From assembly GCA_965240325.2 (NCBI GenBank), contig OZ251225.1:2418001-2482000 (forward strand): 64,000 nucleotides of DNA. The letters are read 5' to 3'. Under the pieces are notes generated by a model that saw nothing but the letters and a program-made list of their open reading frames with translations, was not told the DNA's origin and made no database searches. This stretch comes from Rebecca billardiae RCC1528 (Eukaryota > Haptophyta). Positions 53,301-63,319 of this stretch are shown piece by piece. Made by a program: the position numbers and the translations under genes. Every line of letters starts with the position of its first letter. Within the stretch, counting starts at the first letter, position 1.

Positions 53301-55722
53301 CCGGCACGGACGGCGTGCTGCTGATGGGCACCGGGAGGTTCTACTCGTCTGAGGGCTTCAACGGGTACCTGGACGACATTGGCTTCTTCTACGGCGTGCT
53401 CGACTGCTGCTCCACCACCCTCGAGGGCTCGGTCGCCGAGCTGTACAACGGGGGAAACCCGACGAAGGATCTGATCTTCTACCACGCGCCGCCCCCGCCG
53501 CCGATGCCGCCGCCGAGCCCGCCGCCGCCACTCCCGCCGCCATCCCCCCCGCCGCCTCCGCAGCCGCCGAGCCCACCGCCGAGCCCGCCGCCACCAGCGC
53601 CGCCACCATCTCCACCGCCGTCGCCGCCACCGCCAACGCCCAAGCCGCCGAGCCCACCGCCAAGCCCGCCGCCGACGCCACCGCCATCGCCACCGCCGCC
53701 ATCGCCTCCGCCGTCGCCGCCGCCGCCGTCGCCGCCGCCGTCACCGCCGCCGCTTCCCCCGCCGAGCCCGCCGCCGAGCCCGCCGCCGAGCCCGCCGCCG
53801 CCACTCCCGCCACCGAGCCCGCCGCCGCCACTCCCGCCACCGAGCCCGCCACCCGCGCCGCCGCCAAGCCCACCGCCGCCGAGCCCGCCACCAACGCCGC
53901 CGCCATCGCCACCGCCAGAGCCGCCGCCTTCGCCGCCGCCATCGCCACCAAGCCCCCCGCCACCGATTCCCCCTCCGTCGCCGCCACCCCTCCCGCCGCC
54001 CAGCCCGCCGCCACCAGAGCCACACCCGCCGCCCAGCCCGCCCTCGCCGCCGCCCTCGCCGCCGCCCCAGCCGCCGCCGAGCCCGCCACCGAGCCCACCC
54101 AGCCCGCCGCCCATCCCACCGCCCTCGCCTCCCCCTGCGCCGCCGCCCTCGCCGCCGCCCTCGCCGCCACCTAGCTCGCCGCCCTCGCCGCCGCCCAGCC
54201 CGCCACCGTCGCCACCCCCGTCGCCGCCGCCAGCGCCGCCGCCCTCGCCGCCGCCCTCACCGCCGCCCAGCCCGCCACCCTCGCCGCCGCCGCCCTCGCC
54301 GCCACCCAGCCCGCCGCCTACGCCGCCGCCCAGCCCGCCGCCCAGCCCGCCGCCGCCCAGCCCGCCGCCATTGCCGCCGCCATCGCCCCCTCCATCGCCG
54401 CCACCCAGTCCACCGCCACCGAGCTCGCCGCCGCCGCCGCCGCCCACGCCGCCGCCCTCGCCGCCGCCCTCGCCGCCGCCCTCGCCGCCGCCACCCTCGC
54501 CGCCGCCCTCGCCGCCCTCGCCGCCACCCTCGCCGCCGCCGGCGCCTCCACCGAGCCCGCCCCCGCCGAGCCCGCCGCCCTCGCCGCCGCCGAGCTCGCC
54601 GCCGACCGCGTGGTGCGCGTTTGAGGACGAGCACCCGGTGGAGCTGTGCGACTGGACGCACGGCGGCTGCGAGTTCCGCTGGACGATGAACCAGGGCGAG
54701 ACGCCGTCGGCGTTCACCGGCCCGTCGGTCGACCACTCGACCAACTGGACCGACCCGGTCGTGCACGTGCCCTCGCCCTCCGAGGGCTACTACATCTTCA
54801 TCGAGAGCACGTGGACGCGCGCGCAGGGCGACAAGGCGTGCCTGGACTCGCCCGCGGTCAACGCGAGCGCCACGCCGGGCATGACGTTCTGGCGGCACAT
54901 GACGGGGCTGCACGTGGGCACGCTCAACGTGTACGCCAACACCTCGCACAACGCGTCCGAGGATGGGCTCCTCTTCTCGGCGAGCGAGGACGAGGGCGAC
55001 CGGTGGGTGTGGACGCACATCTGCCTCAGCGACTTTGGCCTCACCGGCATGCAGGCGGTGCGCATCGAGGGCGTGGTGGGGAGCGACTTCTCGGGCGACA
55101 TCGCGATCGACGACGTCCACTTTGGGGACTGCCTCGGTGCGACACGCGCGCCACCGATGCGTCCGGCACCCGCGGGGGCTTCGCCGCGCAGCGCCGCGAG
55201 CCATCGCGACGCACTCACGCCGCGATCCCTCGTGCGCGCGCGTGCGCGTGCGCGCGAGCAGTCACTCCGCCGCCGTCGCCGCCGCCGCCGCCGCCGCCGC
55301 CATCGCCACCGTCGCCGCCACCGCCGCCACCACCGCCGTGCGCGCGGCCGACTGAGTACGTGATCATCGAGGACGGCGGCATTTGCGATCAGACCGACCC
55401 CAGCGTGTACGGCGTGTGCGACCCGTGCGGCACCGAGTCGAGGTGTGCGCACTCGCAAGCGCGCGGCTCGCCGCGCTGAGCGAGAGCCCCAGCGAGCCGC
55501 GCTTGCCGGGCCTGCCCCGCCCTCACCGTGCGACGCTGCCCAACGCCCTGGCCTGCACTCGCGCGTCGCAGGGGCCCGCTCGACTGTGTGTGTGTGTCGT
55601 CGTACATCCGGCGCAAGCGCCGAGCAAACTCCCACGCCGCGGCTGCGCACAAGCGCGAGCTGCTCTTTGGCGGAGTGCCGGGCGGCGACGAGTTCTGCTA
55701 CTGCCAGGAGGTTGGGGCATGA
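50324..55722 (+). CDS. Secreted LamG/Pro-rich/MAM-domain surface protein
   Basis: Exons are 50324-55136, 55262-55442 and 55572-55722, giving 1714 aa. A signal peptide (ALTRAALLLVLVAPASC) leads into four LamG/concanavalin-like domains at about residues 30-235, 245-460, 527-745 and 827-1045. Each shows the HFxFDNs start, W(Y/H)HVA(V/F)TYD, YxDG and DDLGLYxxxL motifs. Three SPPP-type proline stalks separate them (DNA about 51730-51900, 52567-52800 and 53487-54606, the last about 370 residues). A MAM domain follows (about 1428-1604: CAFEDEH...CDWTHGGCEFRW...IAIDDVHFGDC). After the first intron come another short proline stretch and a Cys-rich tail (GICDQTDPSVYGVCDPCG, then DCVCVSSYIRRKRR...EFCYCQ). 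Predicted role: extracellular glycan or protein binding, with hydroxyproline-glycoprotein-like stalks in the cell covering. The terminal exon is moderately certain. Confidence 0.85.
53487..54606 (+). repeat. Proline-repeat coding microsatellite-like tract
   Basis: About 1.1 kb of degenerate CCG/CCA/TCG codons encodes SPPP, PPP and APPP units within the LamG/MAM gene. The complementary strand is open as Gly/Glu/Leu repeats; that is a mirror image, not a gene. Confidence 0.9.
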
Positions 55723-56093
55723 CGGGCGCCCTCTAAAACTTGAACGTGCCACTGCGACCACGGTGCGGCCTTGACAGCACCGGTGGAGGCCAATCTACGA
55801 TCCCTGACCATGTTTCACGGCTCCGCCTGATCGGAAACTGCTGAGCGCAGGCGCCGAGCCACGGTGCGCGCAAGCCGGGGGTGAGCCGTGCGGATCGTGC
55901 CGTCGCTTGTACGCTGCTCTGAGGAGCCTGATCACACAGTTGAATTCGCTGCAGCCAGCATCATGAATCTCCAACGGCGCTCCGGCGACGGAGCCTGAGG
56001 GAGGCCCACATAACTCACCGTAAGCCAACTGTGAGCGACGTGGAGTTCAGCAGCCATCGTCCGTCTCACCAGGTCGATTTGGACCTCCGCAGC
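55723..56093. other. Intergenic interval, nothing recognised
   Basis: This 371-bp spacer lies between the LamG/MAM gene and the glycosyltransferase. No feature is supported. Confidence 0.45.
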
Positions 56094-57161
56094 ATGGCTT
56101 CCGGGTCGAGGCGCAATTTTTTTGGAAGAGCCACAGCGGCCCTGCTCGTGACCCTTCAGCTCCGCCAGGTGGCGTCGGGGCATGCGACTGATGACAGCAC
56201 ATGCGCGTGCTTGCCCTCACGAGCGATGCCGAGTGCGAGAGAACGTCCCTTGAAGTGCGCTCATGCGCAGTATCAGGGCAAGCCCTTGTTCTCGGCGGTG
56301 ATCCATGCCTTCCGAGCACCAGTCACACAACCCGCTCACCTGGTGCGAGGGCTACGCGCAGCGCATCCCTCGATGGAGATCATTGTGGCCGACGATTCGC
56401 ACGAGAACAGCGCCGCCTGGATCGCCGCGCTGAATGGTCCGAACGACTTTTACGCCGCCACGCCGGACCTGCACGAGATTCGCTCATACAACAGGATCGC
56501 GAGCATGGCTCGGGGCGAGTACCTCATCGTGATGCAGGCCGACTATTGCTTGCCGCCCGGCGATCGGAGCTGGCTGAACAATACTCTCGCCCTCTTCGAA
56601 CACATCCCCCTGCTCGGCCTGCTTGGCGGGTTGAGCTGCATGATCGGGCAAGACGCAAAACAATTCTCCACGCCGCGCAGATGGGGCTCCCAAGGCGGGC
56701 CCGTCACAACGTCGACCCTGTCGATGCCCTTCATGTACTGCCAGGCCGCGAATCTCGGCCCGTTCGTCGCGCGCAGAAAGGCCTTCCTGCAGGTCGGTGG
56801 CTTCGACGAGAGCTTCTCATGCCCTGGCGATCCGGGGATTGGGCTCGACTTCGAAATCTCGTTCGCGATGTGGGCGGCTGGCTGGAGGGTGGGCTGGACT
56901 CCGATGCCGCACGTCAATGGCGCAGGGGGGCAGCTCTCTCAGCGGGATCGCAGGCGACACCAGGCCCGAAAACGCAACCTGGAGAGGTTGCAAAGGATAC
57001 ATGCCTTGGCTGGCTTTGGCGGCCGGGTGATCCGGACAGCCACTGATCTCAACAAGCAGCTCGACCCCATCCCGCGAGCTGAGGCGACGCAGTACAAGGT
57101 GCATCTCGTTGCCAAGAACCTCACATGTGACTATTACACGCATTCCTCTGAGGCGTGGTGA
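56094..57161 (+). CDS. Family-2-like glycosyltransferase, signal-anchored
   Basis: ATG 56094 (the frame opens earlier at a GTG) gives 355 aa. A hydrophobic segment near the N-terminus (GRATAALLVTLQLRQVA) may be a signal anchor or signal peptide. The domain has GT-A features: FSAVIHAFRAP, EIIVADDSHENSAAW (the DD(S) nucleotide-binding motif), EIRSYNRIASMARGEYLIVMQADY (the QADY replaces the usual DXD region), FVARRKAFLQVGGFDESF and PGIGLDFEISFAMWAAGWRVGW. The order matches GT2-type transferases in the secretory pathway, which add sugars from nucleotide-sugar donors. Donor and acceptor cannot be read from sequence. It lies just downstream of the LamG/MAM surface-protein gene, in the same orientation. 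Confidence 0.78.
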   Translation: MASGSRRNFFGRATAALLVTLQLRQVASGHATDDSTCACLPSRAMPSARERPLKCAHAQYQGKPLFSAVIHAFRAPVTQPAHLVRGLRAAHPSMEIIVADDSHENSAAWIAALNGPNDFYAATPDLHEIRSYNRIASMARGEYLIVMQADYCLPPGDRSWLNNTLALFEHIPLLGLLGGLSCMIGQDAKQFSTPRRWGSQGGPVTTSTLSMPFMYCQAANLGPFVARRKAFLQVGGFDESFSCPGDPGIGLDFEISFAMWAAGWRVGWTPMPHVNGAGGQLSQRDRRRHQARKRNLERLQRIHALAGFGGRVIRTATDLNKQLDPIPRAEATQYKVHLVAKNLTCDYYTHSSEAW

Positions 57162-57940
57162 TGCTCTCTACTACATGAGCAAGTGGCCGGCGGCGCACAC
57201 GAGACGACGACGAGATATATATGGCTCGCGTGCATCAAGTCGCGTCGTGCTGTTCGTCCAGGTAGTGCTAGGTATTCTACTAGGTATATATATATATATA
57301 TAGACGAGTGCGTCTAGCGCTGATGAGTGATGACATATCATAATAAATTAATAAGTCGCGGTCATATCCGCGATGATAGGCGATAACGCGACTCAAACGA
57401 GACGACTACGAGTGACGAGACACGAGTACGACAGTATCAATCACGGTCAACGTCAACGCCCGGCTGCCGGCACCCGCGCCGGCGGCCCGGGCCCGGGGTC
57501 CGACGGACCGACGGGAAGCGGCCGAATAAGCGGGCGGTAGTTATATATATATATATTAGCGGCGATGCGACGAAAATACTATAGCTACGCGCGCCGTCCG
57601 GCGCCGGCGGGCGGCGCCGTCAGCCCTGCCATCAGCGGCAGAGTTAATGCGCCCGAGTCGAAGCAGACAACCGGACCGCGCGTCCGCGGCGGCGCGGCAT
57701 GCCGAGGCAGCCCGAGCCGCGAGCGGGCTCGCAGCCACCTCGTCACGGTCGTCCCTGCCGGCACGGTACGCGCGTGACGGCCAGCCACCAGTGGTGAGCG
57801 CATTGAGGAGCAGCAGCCGCAGCGACGCGCGGACCTTATAATAGTTACTTACACGTGCGCCGATGTGCAAATCGGTACCATACACAGTTTCGCCGTCGAG
57901 CACCTCCGAGGCCCGCTCCCGGGGCGCGGCGTGGTCGTCA
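57162..57940. other. Intergenic interval, nothing recognised
   Basis: It includes TATA-rich islands near 57283-57300 and 57541-57557 and GC-rich sequence with no coding support. Confidence 0.45.
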
Positions 57941-60900
57941 CTACAGCGACGCCTGGTAGCTCGCGTCGAACGGCGGCGCGGGCAGCTCGGTGCCCGTGTC
58001 ACGCAGGTCGAGCGGCACGACGATCGTCTTTGACGCTCGCACGCCGCTCGTGATGGAGTGGCATGCGAGCGGAGACTCGAGGCCGCTCGTGGCGAGCAGC
58101 GCCTCGCAGCGGCGCACCTCGAGGGCGGAGTGGCCCGTGCACGAGTACAGCGTCTGCTCGTCGGGCGTGCAGTCCCCGGGCACTCGCTGCGGAGAGCCCC
58201 TGCGCACAGCGAGGCTGCCGCCGTCGGTGCTGGGCGGCAGCGGCCGCAGATGCCACGAGCGGACCGCGACGACAAGGGCGGTCGCGGCGAGCAGCGACGG
58301 CTCGAAGCGGAGGAGCGCGTATTCGCGCGTGGAGCGCACGAGTATCTGCGCGCGCGCGCGCGCGCGCCGCGTGGTGGTGCGCCGATCGGTCAGACGAGCA
58401 GGCACCGCCGGACGTGCCAACGCGCGGCCGGCTGGTGCCGATGGCGCCAGCACACGGGGGTGAGTGAGCGCGCGCGCGCGCACCTCGTGCGCAACCGACG
58501 CCGGCTCGTCGCGCAGCGGCACGAGCGCGCTGAACTTGGCGAGGAAGTGCAGCGGCGAGCGCTGCGCGAAGACAGGCTCGTGCATGCCGATGCCCAGCCG
58601 CTGCGCACACGCGCCGAGCGCGGCGGCGCGCGAGGCGGCGGCGCGGCGCAGCGGTGAGAGGAGGCGTGGCGCGCGCGTGGCCGCACGGGCGCGAGCGCGC
58701 CGCGTGGCCGGCCGCTCGGCAGCGCGCGCCTCGCGCCGCGCTCACGTGCATCAGCCTCGCCTCCATGCTGACGACCTCGTCGACCGTGTACGTGTTGTCC
58801 GTCCAGTACACCACGTCCTCGGCGGTCGCGAGCCCGCGCAGCTCCATCATGTCGCCGTCCTGCGAGAGGAGCTTGCAGTAGTTGTTGGAGGAGAGCATCA
58901 GCGCGACCGCGCCCACGAGCTGCAGGCACTCCTTGTTCACGTTCGCCATCGAGAGGTACCGGTCGACGGCGTGCACGCCGGCGAAGAGCACGTGCGGCGG
59001 CAGCTGCAGCTCCTCGTACAGCTCGATCAGCCAGTCCACCAGGATGCTGGGAGCGCCGGGGGCGGCCGGCGGCGCGCCGAGGGGGAGGGAGGCGGCGGCG
59101 GCGCGCGCGGCGCGCGCGAGGCCGTGAGCGGCGCGCGCTCGGGCGGGCGGCCCAGCCGGCGCGCCGGCAGGGAGGCGCACGCGCCATCTCGCGCGCGCGC
59201 AAGCGCCCTGCGCGCGGCGCGCACCGGCGCATCGACGTGTTCACCTCGCGCTGCCGCGCCATGTAGAAGGGGTTGGGCAGCCGCGCGCGCTCCAGCTGGC
59301 GCAGCTCTCGCGCGAGCGCGGTCGCGCCGGGCATGACGCTCGCGGAGGCGGGGGCTCCGGCGGCACCGTCGGGCCCTGAGCCCGCGCCGCTCGGCTCCGC
59401 GTCCGAGCACCCCTCCGCACCGTCCACGCCGATGCTGTCGTCCCGCAGCATCATCTTGCGCATCTGCTCCACAGAGGGCGTGCTCGGCTGCGGCCGGCGG
59501 CTGCCCGGCGCTCCGTCGTCCTCATCGCCCGGCGCGTCCACCATCGGCACGTCGGGCACGAGGACGGAGACCGAGTCCCACTTGCGCTTGTACACGGCGC
59601 TGAGCCCGCCCGCGCCCGCCGCGCCCGCCGCGCCGCCGCCCTCCGCGCCCAGCGCGCCCAGCGCGCCGCTCGGCTCGAACCCCGACTCGCCTCCGCTGCT
59701 GCTGCCGCGCTCGCCGCTGCCGTCAGCGTCGTCGCTATCCGCCTCGGCGCTCGGAGCGCGCGCGCCGCGCTCGCAGCCCTCGGGCGAGCCCGCGCCGGCA
59801 GGCGACTCCGCGCGCTGTCCACCAGCTGCGCCGCCGCCCGCCGACGCGGCCGCCGGCGCGGCCGCAGCGCCGCCGCGAGGAGGCGCCGCGGGCGCGGCCG
59901 CGGCAGGCGCGCAGGTGTCATCCGCCGGGGGCGCGGGTGCGCCTGGCTGAGCGGCGGCGGCGGCGGTGGCCACGCCGTTCGGCGCCGCCGGCGCGATGGA
60001 CGCGCTGCCGCCCGCCGCGGCGATCGACGCGGCGGCACGGGCCGCGCCGCCATCGCCCGCGCCCCGTCCCAACCCCGCGCTCACAGACACGCGCCGGCGC
60101 GCGGGCGCGCTCATCGCGAGCTGCCACGGCGACGTGTGCCGTGCGCCGGCGTGCACCTCCACGTCGTCCTCGGACGCGGAGAGCAGGCTCGAGAGCGTGG
60201 CATTGCCCTGCAGGTCGACGCAGAGCGGCGCGCGCCGCGCGCCGCCGCCGTCCTCGCCGCTCGCGCCGGCGCCGGCCGCGGCCGACCCAGCCGGCGCTGG
60301 CGGCGGGCTGAGGCACGGCCTGAGGCAAAAGAGCAGGCCGTCACCGTCCGCGTGCGGGTGCGCGCGCGCCAGGTCGGTGCTGCCGCCGCCCGACTGCAGC
60401 ATCAGCACGCCCGCGCCCGCGTTGGCGCGCGCGAGTCGGACGTGGCGCGCGTGCGTGTGCAGCGCCAGCGGCAGCCACGAGTGCCCGCCCGTGTGCAGCT
60501 TCGCCGTGAGCTGCTGCAGCCCGGCCGCGGTGATGCCGTTCGAGTGCAGGTCGAGCGCCGTGATCGACGGACCGTCCAGCACGGCCTGGAGGATGGCCTG
60601 GCTGCCCGCGTCGCCTGCGCGGCGGAGGGGCGGCGGCGAGGGGGGCGGGGCGGCGTGGAGCGCGCGCGGCGGCGCCGCCGGGCGCGCGCGGCTGAGCGGC
60701 GAGCTCGGAGGGCGCGCGGCGCGCGCAGCGAGCGCCAGGCCGCGAGCGAGGCGCGCCGCACCGAGCGCGTTGTGAGCGAGGCTCACGGTCCGCAGCGTGG
60801 AGTTCTTCGCGAAGGCCTGGCAGAGGGTGCCCACGGCGAGGGAGAGCTGCGAGGCGGACGTCTGCGCCGCCTGCGCCGCGCCCAGCCCGTTGTAGCTCAG

Positions 60901-62745
60901 GTCGAGCATCGTCAGGCTCGTGTTCGCCATGACGCCGCGCGCGATCGCGCGCGCGCGGCGCCACCCGCCTATGCAGCACCGGCGCACGCGCAGCTCCTTC
61001 AGCGACTTGTTCGTGGCGAGCTGCGCGGTGATCTGCTCGACGGGCGCGCCGCACGCGGAGATATAGTTGAACGAGAGGTTCAGCGAGGTCAGCTCGCACT
61101 CCGCGCCGAGCAGCGTGCCGAGCAGGTTGGCCGGCTCGCGCGTGTACGCCGTCACGTACTGCAGGCGCAGCGACTCCAGGCTGACGTTGGCGCGGAGCGC
61201 GTCGGCGAGCGCAGCGGTGCCGTCGGCGGTGAGCGGATTGAGCGAGAGGTCGAGCGAGGTGAGCTGGGGCGGCCGATGCCGCCGCGTGCGCGCGCCGCCC
61301 CTGCCCGCGCCGCCGTCGGCCGAGGCAGCGGCGCTGCCGGCAGCGTCGCTGGCTCGCTTCTCGCGATCCGGCGAGGCGCCGCGCGCCTCGGTCGCGGCCG
61401 GCGCGTCGGCAGCGGGCGCCCTTGGCGGCGCGCCGTCAACCACGTCCTCGCCGTCGACCTCCATCGCGTCGCCCGCTCGGGCTGCGTCGCGCTCGTCGCC
61501 GCCAGACGGGTCGACGCCCCGGCCCGTCGACTCCGCCAGCGCAGCCTCCTTCTCGCCATTGGCGGCAGCGGCGCCGTCGGCTGTGTCGGCAGCGTCGGCC
61601 GCGAGCGAGGGCAGCGCGGCGGGTGCAGAGGCGCTCCCCATCGCGCTCGGCCGCTCCGCGGCTGCGCCGCCGGCGTCCGCGAAGGCGCTCTGGCGGCCGC
61701 GCCGCGCGGGTGAGCCCCCCGGCGAGCACTCCGACGCCGCCGCCCCGCTGCGCAGCAGCAGGCTCAGCCCGCCCTCGACGCCGACACGCGTGATGGCGTT
61801 GTTGGAGAGATCGAGCGACTTGAGGCACACCTGCTCGGAGGCGAGCGCGGAGCAGAGCTCGATGCACAGGTCGTCGTCGAGGCTGCAGCCCGCGAGGCAG
61901 AGCGAGTCGAGCCAGTGGAGCGTGCGCACGGCGCGCAGCGCGCCGAAGACCACGCCCCACGACGCGGTGCCCAGCGTCGCGTACGTCAGCTCGAGCGCCT
62001 CGAGCACCGCGCCCGAGCGTCGGAGCGAGTCCACAAACTCGCACGCGTGCTCGTGCGTCGTCACCGTCTCGACGAGCGCGACGCGCTTGAGCGAGCGGAG
62101 GCCGCCCATCGCGGCGGTCGCCATGCACAGCGTCTCGGGCGCGCATGCCACCGTGAGCTGGCGCAGCTGCGTCAGCGCGTCGAGTGGGTACATGGCATCG
62201 TCGCTCGCGGCGCTCGCCGCATCCACGTGCGGCGCGCACCACGCCATGGCGCGCTTGAGCCGCGCGAGGCGGTGGTCGATGGTGTACCGGTCGGCAACGT
62301 TGTTCGCGAGATTCATCAGCTCGAACGTGTCGTGCGTCACGTAGTACTTGCACCACGACGCGCCCGGCGCGCCCGGCGGCGGCGGCGGGGGCGGCAGCTG
62401 GATGCGGCTCGCCTCACGATCTGTCGGGAGTGACCAGCGCGACGAGCCATCAAGCGCGTGGACCCACGACGGCAGCGCGAGGGGGGCGGGTCCTGCGCCG
62501 GTGGCCAGCACCGCGGAGCCGCCTGCCGCGTCGCACAGCGGCGGGAGCGGCGCGCCGCCGGCCGCGTGCGGCCATCTGTGCTGCGCAGCCTTCTGCCACA
62601 CCGCCTCGTGCTCGACGAGGGCCTCCCATTCCGGGTTGGCGCGGCACATTGCGACGAGGTCCCAGCAGTCGAGGAACCGGATGACGTGCAGTATCAGCTC
62701 CGACGGGAAGCGACAGCTGAGGAAGTCGTCCATGAGCGTCGCCAT
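57941..62745 (-). CDS. F-box / LRR / cyclin-box fusion protein (cyclin-F-like)
   Basis: Exons are 62745-59225, 59046-58746, 58600-58484 and 58345-57941, giving up to 1447 aa. An F-box lies at residues about 8-55 (FPSELILHVIRFLDCWDLVAM...NPEWEALV). RNI-type LRRs occupy about 190-330 and 490-740, interrupted by acidic low-complexity sequence. A disordered Ala/Pro/Gly region follows, then a cyclin box from about 1140: NPFYMARQREVNTSMRRILV (junction of exons 1 and 2), DWLIELYEELQLPPHV, AVDRYLSMANV, LQLVGAVALML, WTDNTYTVDEVVSMEARLM and REYALLRFEPSLLAATALVV in the last exon. The usual cyclin-box SKYEE is replaced by SSNNYCK. The F-box plus cyclin box recalls cyclin F, an SCF substrate receptor. A Pro/Arg segment in the LRR part (about 60610-60750) is probably an in-frame GC-AG intron still included in my length. 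Confidence 0.82.
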
Positions 62746-63319
62746 GGCGATGGTGCGTGAGCGCTGCCGGCCCCAAGAGGGCCGCCCTCCTTAGCCGCAA
62801 CCCGGAGAAGGCGCGCAGCCGGACCCTCAAGACCATCCGGATGATCGGCTCGGGATCCGGCCATCGTCCCATCGAGCCTCAATCCGGAAAATGAGCCTCG
62901 TTGCCCGGACTCCCGGAGCAACTCCTGAAACTTCAGCGGGTTCCGCTGAAGTTTCGTTCATCACAAGCTTGCCCCAATCGCGCGCTAAAATTGGTCGTGA
63001 TGGACCATTCTGATCGTATTATTTTCAATTTTACTCATAGGAATGCTCCATCGGCCATACTTGATTATGCGGTTACGCTTGCAACGACAGATGATGAGTA
63101 GTGCTATTAGCGCGGCGGTTTTCCACTGCCTCATACAGCGAATGCTTGCCGATGATTATATGCCGACCCAGCAGCGAATGACCAGAAGGCGCGCGATCTC
63201 GCCCGCCGCCGACGACGCGGGGCCTAGACCGCCGGGGCCGCGCCCCGCCCGGAAACACCGCCGAAACCCCACCACCCAGCGTGATTGCTGCACCCAGCAA
63301 GGAGCTGCTGGCTTGCCCG
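62746..63319. promoter_or_regulatory. Divergent intergenic region
   Basis: This interval separates the F-box/cyclin start (62745, minus) from the plus-strand membrane-protein ATG (63320). It includes an AT-richer section (62985-63060) and an inverted repeat, AACTTCAGCGG and CCGCTGAAGTT, near 62929-62955. No gene is supported. Confidence 0.4.

Noticed and set aside
53479-54744. 421-residue Gly/Glu-rich minus-strand frame
   Set aside because: It is the mirror image of the SPPP codons in the LamG/MAM gene.
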